Below are positions 7,937-16,066 of a stretch of 38,918 bases of DNA, in pieces. The notes under the pieces were generated by a model. It was not told the DNA's origin, did not search any database, and worked only from the letters and a program-made list of their open reading frames with translations. Position 1 is the first letter of the stretch. The number at the start of each line of letters is the position of its first letter. Origin of the DNA: Myxococcales bacterium (GTDB lineage: Bacteria > Myxococcota_A > Polyangia > Haliangiales > Haliangiaceae); NCBI GenBank assembly GCA_005779305.1, contig SXJR01000420.1, positions 1 through 38,918 on the forward strand, given 5' to 3'. The translations under genes and the position numbers were made by a program.

Positions 7937-8398
7937 TCACGGGTGCTCGAAGGTGTGGCCCGAGAGCCGTACCGTGAGCACGGCGCAGGGAGCCTTGCGG
8001 ACGACCTTCTCGGCCACCGAACCGAGGAGCGCGTGCTTGATGCCGCTGCGTCCATGGGTGCCCATGACGATGAGGTCGGAGCCAGCGGTGCGGGCGTAGG
8101 CGACGATCTCCCGGAAGGGAATGCCCTCGCGCACCGTGGTCTCGACCGCCGTGCCGGCGGCGCGCACGCCGGCGGCGATCACGTCGAGGTGCTTGGTGGA
8201 CGCCGCGACGGCCTCGGCGTAGGCGTTCGGCATCACCATGAAGGCGCCTTCGGGCATCGGATAGATCGGCGGCGAGAACACGTTGATCAGCGTGAGCGAG
8301 GCATCGAACACCTTCGCCAGCTCGCGGGCCACGCGCAGCGCTTCGTCCGAGTGCGGTGAGAAGTCGACCGGGACGAGGATCTTGCGGAACGTCACCAT
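7937..8398 (-). CDS. Universal stress protein, single domain
   Basis: This 153-residue Usp starts with the typical FRKILVPVDFS strand. It ends with the ATP-binding signature MGTHGRSGIKHALLGSVAEKV followed by the family strand CAVLTVR, so it belongs to the ATP-binding UspFG-like type. It heads the operon usp - CBS protein - microprotein - Cys protein. No ribosome site precedes the ATG. Instead a sigma54-type element ends 13 bases upstream, so a leaderless message is expected. Confidence 0.9.
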   Translation of the reverse strand: MVTFRKILVPVDFSPHSDEALRVARELAKVFDASLTLINVFSPPIYPMPEGAFMVMPNAYAEAVAASTKHLDVIAAGVRAAGTAVETTVREGIPFREIVAYARTAGSDLIVMGTHGRSGIKHALLGSVAEKVVRKAPCAVLTVRLSGHTFEHP

Positions 8399-8410
8399 GC
8401 CAGCTGGTTT

Positions 8411-8426
8411 TGCAAGGCCGAGGCCA
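8411..8426 (-). promoter_or_regulatory. Sigma54-type promoter of the usp-CBS operon
   Basis: On the minus strand TGGCCTCGGCCTTGCA matches the -24/-12 consensus well. The -12 C lies 14 bases before the ATG at 8398. Confidence 0.65.
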
Positions 8427-8562
8427 GCAGGCGCCAGCTCGCATCGGGTCGTCCGTGATGAGTTCGCTCGCAGCGACTGCGTCGCGGGGCTGCGACCGCG
8501 CAATCCGTGCGCGCTACGCAACCGCCGCTGCGGTAGGTTCAGGTCGCACGGCGGTCGGAGGT

Positions 8563-8578
8563 CGGCCCACCGCGTGCA
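8563..8578 (+). promoter_or_regulatory. Sigma54-type promoter of the host-attachment/ATPase operon
   Basis: CGGCCCACCGCGTGCA has the GG-N10-GC spacing, and its -12 C is 14 bases before the ATG at 8591. It is divergent from the usp promoter 137 bases away. Confidence 0.55.
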
Positions 8579-8590
8579 ACCGCCCTCGTC

Positions 8591-9031
8591 ATGCCCCGTA
8601 TCACCATCGTCGTCGCCGACGCCGCGCGCGCCCGGCTCTACACCTACGAACCTGGCTCCACGCAGGGTGATCGGGCCCAGATGGTCGAGCGCCTCGACCT
8701 GATCAACCCCGACGAACGCCTGCGGCCCGGCCCCATCCACGACGATCTCCGCGACCAGCGCCAGCACGAAGTCGAGCGGCGATTCGCCGGTGAGATCTAC
8801 CGGGCGCTGGGCGAGCTGCTCGACGCTCACCCGTGCCGCCGCGTGTTGATCGTCGCGCCGCCGAAGATGATGGGCCTGCTCCGCATCTGGACCGGAGGGC
8901 TCGCCGCCCGCAAGGTCGAGCTCAGCGAGCTGGCGCGCGATCTCACCCTCGAGACCACGGCCCAGCTCCACGATCATCTGGCCTCGCTCGATCTCGTCCC
9001 CGCGCGCCAGCGCATCGGAGCCTCGCCCTGA
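8591..9031 (+). CDS. Host-attachment-family protein (PF10116-like, baeRF-related fold)
   Basis: This 146-residue protein begins with the family start ITIVVADAARARLYTYE. It continues with a charged middle (RQHEVERRFAGEIYRAL) and the conserved core RVLIVAPPKMMGLLRIW, then ARDLTLETTAQLHDHL. The family is named for attachment to host cells but is widespread in free-living proteobacteria. It is related to the release-factor-like RNA/ribosome-associated fold, so a role in translation or stress is at least as likely. It has no secretion signal. Its stop overlaps the start of the P-type ATPase. Confidence 0.8.
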   Translation: MPRITIVVADAARARLYTYEPGSTQGDRAQMVERLDLINPDERLRPGPIHDDLRDQRQHEVERRFAGEIYRALGELLDAHPCRRVLIVAPPKMMGLLRIWTGGLAARKVELSELARDLTLETTAQLHDHLASLDLVPARQRIGASP

Positions 9032-11751
9032 CCCACGATTGGCACTCGCTCCAGGCCGACCACGTCGTCGCCGCGACCTCGTCGGACGCTGACGACGGGC
9101 TCTCGGCCGAGGAGGCCGCGCGCAGGCTCGCGATCCACGGACCGAACGCGCTGCCCGAGGCGACGCGGCGATCGATGCTGGCCGTGTTCCGCGGCCAGTT
9201 CGCGAGCCCACTCATCTACCTGCTCCTCGCCGCCTCCGCGATCGCCCTGGCGCTGGGTGAGGTGAGCGACGCCGCCGTCATCTTCGTCGTGGTCCTGCTC
9301 AACGCGGTGATCGGCACCGTCCAGGAGGGCCGCGCCGAGCACTCGCTGGAAGCGCTGCGCCGGATGGCCACCCACAAGGCGCGGGTGATCCGCGGTGGGC
9401 AGCACGTGATGATCGAGGCCCGCGAGGTCGTGCTTGGCGATCTGCTCGTGCTCGAGGCCGGCGACGCCGTCGCGGCCGACGCGCGCCTGGTCGACGGTGC
9501 GGCGCTGCAGCTGGCCGAGGCCGCGCTGACCGGCGAGTCGATGCCGATCAGCAAGGACCTGCGACCGCTGGCGCCCGAGACCGCCCTCGCCGATCGCCGC
9601 AACATGGTCTACGCCGGCACCCACGTCACCGCCGGTCGCGCGCGGGCCGTGGTGGTCGCGACCGGGCTGGCCGCTGAGATCGGCAAGATCGCGGCGCTCG
9701 CCGAGTCGGCGGCGCAGCCGAAGACGCCGCTGGAGCGGCGCATCGCGCAGTTCGGCCGCTACCTGATCGGGGCAGCGGCGGCGATCTTCGTGCTCGTCAT
9801 CGCCATCGGGCTGGTGCAGGGCGTGCCCACCAGCGACATCGTCATGATCGGCATCAGCCAGGTCGTCGGCATGATCCCGGAGGGGCTGCCGGTGGCGATG
9901 ACCATCGCGCTGGCCGTCGGCGTCCAGCGCATGGCCCGCCGCCGCGCCGTGGTCCGCCGGCTCAGCGCGGTCGAGACGCTGGGCTCGACCACCGTCATCT
10001 GCAGCGACAAGACCGGGACCCTCACCCGCAACGAGATGACGGTCACGACCATCGCCCTTCCCGGCGGCGGCGAGCTGACGGCGACCGGCGCCGGCTACGA
10101 TCCAGCCGGTGAGCTGGTCGAGGCCGGGCGCGGCCTCGATCGCCTGTCCGACCAGCTTCGCGAGCTGCTCGAAGCGGCCGTGCTGTGCAACGACGCCCAG
10201 CTCCACGGGCCCGAGGAGTCCGAGCCGCGGTGGCGGCCGATCGGTGATCCGACCGAGGTCGCGCTGGTCACGCTCGCCATCAAGGGCGGCCTCATTCCCG
10301 ACCAGGTACGCGGACGGTGGCCGCGGCGCGCCGAGATCCCGTTCGACGCTGGCCTCAAGATGATGGCGACGCAGCACGGATCGGCCGGGACCTCGCGGGT
10401 GATCGTCAAGGGCGCGCCGGAGGTGGTGCTCGAGCTCTGCCGCGCGGCCCGTCACGAAGCGCACGACCTGGACCTCGACGACGAGGCGCGCCAGGCGCTG
10501 CGCGCCGCGGCCGATGGCATGGCCAGCCGGGCCCTGCGCGTGCTGGCCATCGCCGTCGCCGACGGCGCCGAGCTCGACGGCCACGGCGGCATCGAGGCGC
10601 TGCGCGGCCGGCTCACGCTGCTCGGCCTGGCTGGCCAGATCGATCCGCCGCGACCCGAGGTGAAGGAGGCGGTGGCCCGCTGCCGCCAGGCCGGCATACG
10701 TCCGGTGATGGTGACCGGCGATCACAAGGCGACCGCGGTCGCCATCGCCCGCGACCTCGGGTTCGGCGGCGACGGCGAGGGCGCCCTCGACGGTCGCGAG
10801 CTGGAACAGCTGTCCGACGCCGAGCTGGCGACGCGACTCGACACGGTCTCGGTCGTGGCCCGTGTCCACCCGGCCCAGAAGCTCCGCATCGTCGCCGCCT
10901 TCCAGCGGAGCGGCGAGGTCGTCGCCATGACCGGCGACGGCGTCAGCGACGCCCCGGCGCTGGTCAAGGCCGACGTCGGCGTTGCCATGGGCATCTCGGG
11001 GACCGAGGTCGCGAAGGAGTCGGCCAAGATCGTCATCACCGACGACAACTTCGCCACCATCGTGGCCGCGGTCGAGGAAGGCCGCGTCGTTTACCAGAAC
11101 ATCAAGAAGGCGCTCTTGCTGCTGTTCTCGACCTCGGCCGCCGAGGTGCTGGTGCTGCTGGTGGCGATGATCCTCGGCTATCCGCCGCCGTTCGCGGCCG
11201 TGCAGATCCTGTGGAACAACCTGGTCACCGAAGGGCTCATCACCGTCAACCTGGTCATGGAGCCGGCCGAGGGCGACGAGATGACGCGGCCACCGGTACC
11301 GCCGGACGAACCCCTGCTCGGCCGGCTGCTGATGACGCGGATGGCCTTCATCGTGCCTGCGATCGCGGTGTCCACGCTCGGCTGGTTGATCACCCGCACC
11401 GCGGCCGGCGTGCCCGCGGCGCAGGTCCAGACCGAGACCTTCACGCTGCTCGCCATCTGCGAGTGGTTCAATGTCCTCAACTGCCGCTCGGCGACCCGCT
11501 CGGCGCTCACCCTGGGGATCTTCAAGAACCGCTGGCTGGTGGGCGGGCTGGTGGTCGGCAACCTCCTCCAGATTGCGGTGGTGTTCTGGTCTCCCCTCAG
11601 CGCGGTCTTCCACACCGTGCCCTTCAGCCTCACCGAGGTCGTCGCGCTCGGCGTGGTCGGGAGCCTGGTCCTCTGGGTCGAGGAGCTGCGCAAGCTATTC
11701 GTGCGCCGCCGCGCGAGGAGGCACGCAGGTCCTGCAGGTTCGGGCATCTAG
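9028..11751 (+). CDS. P2-type cation-transporting ATPase
   Basis: This is a membrane ATPase of about 907 residues. The N-terminal cation-ATPase domain (GLSAEEAARRLAIHGPNALPE) is followed by LTGES (about residue 169), the PEGLP ion-binding helix (about 286), the phosphorylated aspartate in DKTGT (about 327), GDGVSDAPAL (about 635), and C-terminal helices with NNLVTEG. The overall plan is that of P2 Ca/Na/K pumps, but the ion cannot be fixed. No ATG, GTG or TTG lies where the family N-terminus requires. The CTG at 9028 overlaps the preceding TGA as CTGA and has GGAG seven bases upstream, so I take it as the start. The DosR regulon has a comparable pump, CtpF. Confidence 0.9.
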   Translation: MTHDWHSLQADHVVAATSSDADDGLSAEEAARRLAIHGPNALPEATRRSMLAVFRGQFASPLIYLLLAASAIALALGEVSDAAVIFVVVLLNAVIGTVQEGRAEHSLEALRRMATHKARVIRGGQHVMIEAREVVLGDLLVLEAGDAVAADARLVDGAALQLAEAALTGESMPISKDLRPLAPETALADRRNMVYAGTHVTAGRARAVVVATGLAAEIGKIAALAESAAQPKTPLERRIAQFGRYLIGAAAAIFVLVIAIGLVQGVPTSDIVMIGISQVVGMIPEGLPVAMTIALAVGVQRMARRRAVVRRLSAVETLGSTTVICSDKTGTLTRNEMTVTTIALPGGGELTATGAGYDPAGELVEAGRGLDRLSDQLRELLEAAVLCNDAQLHGPEESEPRWRPIGDPTEVALVTLAIKGGLIPDQVRGRWPRRAEIPFDAGLKMMATQHGSAGTSRVIVKGAPEVVLELCRAARHEAHDLDLDDEARQALRAAADGMASRALRVLAIAVADGAELDGHGGIEALRGRLTLLGLAGQIDPPRPEVKEAVARCRQAGIRPVMVTGDHKATAVAIARDLGFGGDGEGALDGRELEQLSDAELATRLDTVSVVARVHPAQKLRIVAAFQRSGEVVAMTGDGVSDAPALVKADVGVAMGISGTEVAKESAKIVITDDNFATIVAAVEEGRVVYQNIKKALLLLFSTSAAEVLVLLVAMILGYPPPFAAVQILWNNLVTEGLITVNLVMEPAEGDEMTRPPVPPDEPLLGRLLMTRMAFIVPAIAVSTLGWLITRTAAGVPAAQVQTETFTLLAICEWFNVLNCRSATRSALTLGIFKNRWLVGGLVVGNLLQIAVVFWSPLSAVFHTVPFSLTEVVALGVVGSLVLWVEELRKLFVRRRARRHAGPAGSGI

Positions 11752-11766
11752 CCCCGCTGTGATGCG

Positions 11767-11782
11767 TGGCGCGCCGGATGCA
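11767..11782 (+). promoter_or_regulatory. Sigma54-type promoter of the 347-residue lipoprotein
   Basis: TGGCGCGCCGGATGCA has the correct GG-N10-GC spacing. The -12 C is 14 bases before the ATG at 11795, which selects that ATG over one at 11762. Confidence 0.55.
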
Positions 11783-11794
11783 ACAACCGTGGGC

Positions 11795-12838
11795 ATGCGC
11801 TCGATGTCCCTCTCGTTGGTCCTGCTCGCCGCCGCGGCCGCCTGCTCGTCGCCGGCCCGCGTGCCACGCGGGCCGCTCGGCGCTGCCGATCACCTTGCCG
11901 AGGCCGACCGTCACGAGGCCGACGCCCGTCATCACGAGGAGCTGGCCGCTTCGGCCGAGGGCACGCCTGCCCGCACCAGCTTCGCCTGCGGTGATCGTGC
12001 GCTCGCCGACCAGGCCAGCTCGGGTGGCGAGACGCTGGCTCCTCGCTCGCCCTGCTGGACCGAGGCCCGCACCGACGCGGAGCGCCACCACCTCGCCGCC
12101 ACCCGGCTGCGGGCCGACGCCCGCGCCCATCGCGCCGCGGCCCGCCAGCTGGTCGGGGCCGCCCACGACGCCTGCGCGGCGATGGCCGAGTCCGAGCTCG
12201 AGCACAGCGCGTTCTCGCACCGCGAGGACATCGCCGCGGTCGAGGCGGTGCTCGACGGCGACCTGGTTCGCGGGGCGCGCATCCGCTTCGAGCGCGTGCC
12301 CGGCCTGACCGCCGACTGGCTCGGCCGCTCGCTGACCTGCCACCAGGCCCTCGCCGCCGCCAGCGGCTTCGACGCCACCTACATGACCGACTGTCCGTCG
12401 GTGATCGCCGGCGCCGAGACCACGGTCGAGGACACCGACGCCGGGCTGGTCGTCGAGGTGCGGGCGGCCGATCCGGCCGCGGCGCTCGTCGTCTACCAGC
12501 GGGCCGAGGCGCTGGTGAGCGAACGGTCGCGCGGCGTCGACACCCACGCCGGCGTCCTGGCGCCGTGCCACACCGCGCGCGGCCGCGTCGCCACCGCCGC
12601 GTCCAACGCGCTGCGCACCGGCGACGTTCGCCACGCCCTGCTGTGGGTCGATGCCGCCGGCGAGGCGGAGGTGCGCGCCCTGTTCAAGCAGATCAGCGCC
12701 GTCCACAAGAAGGGCGAGGGCGCGGCCGGGCTCGCCATCTTCGAGCGCTACTTCATCGAGACCGTGGTGCGTCTCCACCTCGCCGCCCACGGCGAGCCCT
12801 ATCGCGGTCTCGCGGAATCGTGCGCCACCGCGCGCTGA
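11795..12838 (+). CDS. Lipoprotein of unknown function, His- and Ala-rich
   Basis: This 347-residue protein starts MRSMSLSLVLLAAAAAC with a lipobox at residues 14-17. The N-terminal third is helical and rich in Ala, Glu and His (HLAEADRHEADARHHEELAA). That pattern suggests coiled-coil packing and possibly metal binding. The middle contains AIRF-type beta stretches and paired cysteines (TCHQ, TDCPS, APCHT). The C-terminal part (GDVRHALLWVDAAGEAEVRALFKQI) looks globular. No family is recognised. The promoter element lies between an ATG at 11762 and this ATG, so the shorter start is preferred. Confidence 0.75.
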   Translation: MRSMSLSLVLLAAAAACSSPARVPRGPLGAADHLAEADRHEADARHHEELAASAEGTPARTSFACGDRALADQASSGGETLAPRSPCWTEARTDAERHHLAATRLRADARAHRAAARQLVGAAHDACAAMAESELEHSAFSHREDIAAVEAVLDGDLVRGARIRFERVPGLTADWLGRSLTCHQALAAASGFDATYMTDCPSVIAGAETTVEDTDAGLVVEVRAADPAAALVVYQRAEALVSERSRGVDTHAGVLAPCHTARGRVATAASNALRTGDVRHALLWVDAAGEAEVRALFKQISAVHKKGEGAAGLAIFERYFIETVVRLHLAAHGEPYRGLAESCATAR

Positions 12839-12884
12839 GGTGTCGTCGGCATCGTCGCGGTGCTGACGCTGATGCTGCGCGCGG

Positions 12885-13394
12885 TCAGGGCGCGGTGACG
12901 CCCAGCAGCCCGAGCACGGCGTCGATGACGCGGGAATCGTCTCCGGACGGCGCCACCGCGTCGGGGTGCGCGGGCGGCTCGTAGGGGAACCCGATCCCGG
13001 GAAGGTCGGCGCGCGCCTCCGCGTCCGCGTACAGCCCTCGGGGATCGCGGCGCTGGCACTCTTCGAGCGGCGTCGCCACGTGGACCTCGATGAAGCGTGG
13101 CGCCTGGGCCCGGGCCTGATCGCGCCAGCCGCGGCGATGCGCGGTTGCGGCGACGATCGCCACCAGATCGCGGTGGGCCAGGAGGCAGGCCAGCCCGGCC
13201 AGCGTCCGGTAGAAGGCGTCGCGACCCTCGCGGTCGTGGCCGGGCCGCGGCACCAGGACGTCGCGCACCTCGTCGCCGTCGAGCACCACCGCCGCGACCC
13301 GCTCGGCGCGGAGCCGCGCCGCAAGGCGCTCGGCCAGGGTCGACTTACCCGACGCCGGCAGGCCGGTGAACCAGACCACGGCGCCGTCGCTCAT
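12885..13394 (-). CDS. Adenylylsulphate-kinase-like P-loop kinase
   Basis: This 169-residue protein has a Walker A motif GLPASGKST near the start, then LDGDEVRD and the C-terminal FIEVHVATPLEECQRRDPRGLY block typical of APS kinases. The usual DGDNVR is DGDEVR, and the following HGL is missing, so the substrate need not be APS. No sulphate assimilation gene is nearby. Its ATG overlaps the stop of the APH-like gene (ATGA). The pair recalls mycobacterial Rv2004c, where, as I recall, an APH-like and a P-loop kinase domain are fused and the gene is under DosR control. Confidence 0.8.
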   Translation of the reverse strand: MSDGAVVWFTGLPASGKSTLAERLAARLRAERVAAVVLDGDEVRDVLVPRPGHDREGRDAFYRTLAGLACLLAHRDLVAIVAATAHRRGWRDQARAQAPRFIEVHVATPLEECQRRDPRGLYADAEARADLPGIGFPYEPPAHPDAVAPSGDDSRVIDAVLGLLGVTAP

Positions 13395-14464
13395 GGCGCG
13401 AGCCCGTCGGCGGAGCGGGGATCGAAGCCGGACGCGTCGAGGGTCCGCTCGATCCACGACAGCAGGTGATGGCGGCCCGAGGTGGTCAGGTTCGGGTACC
13501 AGCGAGGGTTGGCGATCACCAGCGCCCGCCACGCCAGCCACGGCGCCACGACCTCGAGCATCTCGTGATCACTGGTGGCGTTGAGGTAGCGCGACCAGAG
13601 CCGGTGCCACAGCGTTCCGAGCCCGCGGCTCCAGGCGCCAGGGACATCCAGGGCGAAGAACACGAAGTTGATGGCCAGCGCGGTCACGTCGTCGGCAGGC
13701 TCGCCCATGCCGCCGCGGCTGGCGTCGAGCAGCGCCAGCTCGGCGTCGCCCGAGAACAGGATGTTGAACGGGTGGAAGTCACCGTGGACACGCGCGACCC
13801 GCGGCTCGCGCCCGCGCAGGCGCCAGCGCCAGGCCACACAGCGCTCCTCGATCCGGCGCAGGCGCTGCGGCGGCGCGCCCGGGACGTCGTCACCGAAGCC
13901 ATCGATCATGCCGAAGATGCCCTCGCCCGAGCCGACTAGATCGCGGACGGCGCGATCGTAGACGGCGAGCCGGCCGTGGTGACGGGTGTGGAGCTGGACC
14001 AGGTAGTCGGTCAGGGCGTCGAGGCGATGAAGATCTCGCGGCCGCGTGCCCTCGACGGCGATGCGGCGCAGATCCTGGGCGTAGAGCTCACCCTCCGCCC
14101 AGCCGGTCAGCAGGTAGACCTCGTCAGCGTCGGCGATCGAGCGCAGCTGTCCGTCCTGGGTGATCACGCCGACATCGAGCGCCGGCACGTGCTGCGGCAG
14201 GTGCGGGTAGGTGTCGAACGCGAGCAGCATCTGGGCGGCGCGGTCGGCGCGGCGATCGTGTCCAAAGTCGTCGGCGCGGGCGGTATGGAAGACCACGGCG
14301 TGCTCGCCTCCATCGGGCTCGCGCAGCACCACCTTCACCGGGATGCCGTAGCCGCTACCCTTGGTGGTGGCGTCGCCCGGCCGCTCGTCGTCGCCGAGTC
14401 GCTCGCACGAGACGACCGTCGCTCGCGGGAAGCGGCGCGCGGCGAGCTGACGGATCGCGTCCAT
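13391..14464 (-). CDS. Aminoglycoside-phosphotransferase-like kinase
   Basis: This 357-residue protein has the APH/choline-kinase catalytic loop VHGDFHPFNILF (Asp and Asn present) near residue 225 and a following metal-binding segment LLDASRGG, where the second Asp is kept. A nucleotide-binding lobe with VKVVLRE lies near residue 38. The family phosphorylates small hydroxyl compounds; the substrate is unknown and drug resistance is unlikely. The frame continues upstream, but the ATG at 14464 has a sigma54-type element whose -12 C is exactly 14 bases upstream, and no ribosome site. It is co-transcribed with the APS-kinase-like gene. Confidence 0.82.
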   Translation of the reverse strand: MDAIRQLAARRFPRATVVSCERLGDDERPGDATTKGSGYGIPVKVVLREPDGGEHAVVFHTARADDFGHDRRADRAAQMLLAFDTYPHLPQHVPALDVGVITQDGQLRSIADADEVYLLTGWAEGELYAQDLRRIAVEGTRPRDLHRLDALTDYLVQLHTRHHGRLAVYDRAVRDLVGSGEGIFGMIDGFGDDVPGAPPQRLRRIEERCVAWRWRLRGREPRVARVHGDFHPFNILFSGDAELALLDASRGGMGEPADDVTALAINFVFFALDVPGAWSRGLGTLWHRLWSRYLNATSDHEMLEVVAPWLAWRALVIANPRWYPNLTTSGRHHLLSWIERTLDASGFDPRSADGLAP

Positions 14465-14476
14465 GACAGGTGGTAG

Positions 14477-14492
14477 AGCAAGCGCGATGCCG
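14477..14492 (-). promoter_or_regulatory. Sigma54-type promoter of the APH-like/kinase operon
   Basis: On the minus strand CGGCATCGCGCTTGCT has the -24/-12 spacing, and its -12 C is 14 bases before the ATG at 14464. Confidence 0.6.
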
Positions 14493-14535
14493 GGTGCAGA
14501 GGCCCGGATGTGCGCCTCGAAGCCGTGGACCGGCG

Positions 14536-14551
14536 CGGCCCGACGCTTGCT
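14536..14551 (+). promoter_or_regulatory. Possible sigma54-type promoter of the SRPBCC gene
   Basis: CGGCCCGACGCTTGCT fits the consensus well but lies 118 bases before the ATG at 14668. It would give a leader of about 106 bases. It is divergent from the APH promoter, so it is plausible but less certain than the close-spaced ones. Confidence 0.35.
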
Positions 14552-14667
14552 TGCCACCGATCGCGGATCGCGGGGACCAGGCAGCTCGAGCACTCCGCGC
14601 ATGACCTGCGCCGGTGACTCCGATCCATGCACCCGTTGCGCACCTTCACCATCGCAAGGAGAGGCTC

Positions 14668-15753
14668 ATGACGTCGATCCAGCAGTTCATGCCGCACTGG
14701 CGGATGCGCCAGGTCGACCACGTCGCGGTCATCGCCCACCCAGACGTCGCGTACGAGGCCGTGCGCGCGGTCGACCTCTACCGCCTGCCGTTGGCCCGCG
14801 GTCTGTTCGCGTTGCGCCTGCTGCCCGAGTGGATCGCGGCGCTCCTCGGCGGCCAGGGCCCCCGCCTCCGCCCGACCGCGACCATCGAGGACATCACCGC
14901 GCCCGGCAACGGCTTCCACCTGCTCTCCGATGGCGACCACGAGGTGGTGGTGGGAGCGGTCGGCCGCTTCTGGCAGAAGAACATCGAGTTCGCCGACGTC
15001 GATCGCGAGACCTTCGCTGGATACGACCATCGCGGCTGGGGCAAGCTGGCCTGGAACATCGCGGTCGCGCCCCGCGCGCCCAGCGGTTCGTGGATCACCG
15101 TCGATCTCCGCGTCGACGCCGGCGACGAGGCGGCGTGGGATCGCTTCCAGCGCTACTGGCGCTTGATCGGACCGTTCTCGCACGCGATCCGGCGGGCGCT
15201 GATGCACCGCTTCGCCCACGACCTCGGCACGCCACCGCCGGACGATGCCCGTCGCCTGGTCGGCGACGACCTCCTGCCCGGCGCCCGCGCCCAGCTCACC
15301 CACGCCATCGACATCGAGGCCCCGCCCGACCGGGTGTGGCCATGGCTGGTGCAGATGGGCGGTCGTCGCGCCGGCTGGTACAGCTGGGATCGCCTCGACA
15401 ACGGCGGCGTGCCCAGCGCCGATCACATCGTCCCCGAGCTCCAGCAGCTGGCGGTAGGCGACCTCATCCCGGCGACGCCCCACGACACCGCCGGCTTCGA
15501 GGTCCTCGGCGTCGAGCCCGGGCGCGCGCTGGTCCTCGGCGGCGGCACGCACCTCTACGACGGCACCTGGACCTTCGCGCTCGAGCCGATCGGCGACACC
15601 GCCACGCACCTGGTCACGCGCTACCGGGCGGCCTACGAGCCCGGCCCGCGCATGGTGCTGATGCGTTCGGCGCTCACGCCGGTCCATGCGTTCATGGAGC
15701 GCAAGCAGCTCCGCACGCTCAAGCAGCGCGCGGAGAGCGCGCCGCGCGCCTGA
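14668..15753 (+). CDS. SRPBCC-fold (START-like) protein
   Basis: This 361-residue protein has a C-terminal half with polyketide-cyclase/SRPBCC features: THAIDIEAPPDRVWPWLVQMG near residue 215, then GWYSWDRLDN, GFEVLGVEPGRALVLGG and a C-terminal helix. The first half is a related beta/alpha domain (IAHPDVAYEAVRAVDLYRLP), so it may be a tandem of two hydrophobic-pocket domains. Such folds bind lipids or aromatic ligands. AAGGAG eight bases before the ATG marks this start. Unlike most neighbours it has a normal ribosome site. The end overlaps the convergent HPF-like gene by 35 bases. Confidence 0.75.
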   Translation: MTSIQQFMPHWRMRQVDHVAVIAHPDVAYEAVRAVDLYRLPLARGLFALRLLPEWIAALLGGQGPRLRPTATIEDITAPGNGFHLLSDGDHEVVVGAVGRFWQKNIEFADVDRETFAGYDHRGWGKLAWNIAVAPRAPSGSWITVDLRVDAGDEAAWDRFQRYWRLIGPFSHAIRRALMHRFAHDLGTPPPDDARRLVGDDLLPGARAQLTHAIDIEAPPDRVWPWLVQMGGRRAGWYSWDRLDNGGVPSADHIVPELQQLAVGDLIPATPHDTAGFEVLGVEPGRALVLGGGTHLYDGTWTFALEPIGDTATHLVTRYRAAYEPGPRMVLMRSALTPVHAFMERKQLRTLKQRAESAPRA

Positions 15754-16066
15754 CGTGCGCGTCCAGCTGCCGGCGAGCCGCGCGGAACGAGTCGCGAACC
15801 GCGACCCGCACGTCCTCGTGGGCGTCGTCGTCGCCGGGTTCGTGGCTCACGGCGATCTCGCGGCCCGGCAACGCGATCGCGATCTGGGCGCGGAATCTGC
15901 GCCCGTGCTCGTGATGACGGTGGGGCAGATCGATGGTCACGTCGCAGCGCTGGATGCGCGGTTCGAGGCGGGTCAAGCGGTTGGCCCACCGGCGCACCAG
16001 GGCGTCGACAGAAGGACTTGGAGGCATGTCGCGAAAGGTGACGGTGACGGGGATAGGCATGATCAT
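15719..16066 (-). CDS. hpf: HPF/RaiA-family ribosome hibernation factor
   Basis: This 115-residue protein carries the S30AE-domain pattern: an initial strand VTVTFRDM, a helix SVDALVRRWANRLTRL, the strand CDVTIDLPHRHHEHG, then IAIALPGREIAVSHEP and the family segment HEDVRVAVRDSFRAARRQLDAH. It lacks the long C-terminal dimerisation domain, so it is of the short type. Such proteins bind the 30S A/P sites and silence idle ribosomes. The ATG at 16066 overlaps the stop of the histidine kinase (ATGA), so its expression is tied to that gene. A second ATG at 16060 is possible. Confidence 0.85.
   Translation of the reverse strand: MIMPIPVTVTFRDMPPSPSVDALVRRWANRLTRLEPRIQRCDVTIDLPHRHHEHGRRFRAQIAIALPGREIAVSHEPGDDDAHEDVRVAVRDSFRAARRQLDAHVRRAARSPRAA

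Noticed and set aside
8974-11613. 879-codon minus-strand frame opposite the P-type ATPase
   Set aside because: It is the antisense shadow of a gene with all P-type ATPase motifs, and its composition is repetitive His/Asp/Arg.
11762-11794. Earlier ATG (11762) for the 347-residue lipoprotein
   Set aside because: It would lie upstream of the -24 element and would place 11 extra residues ahead of an already complete lipoprotein signal.
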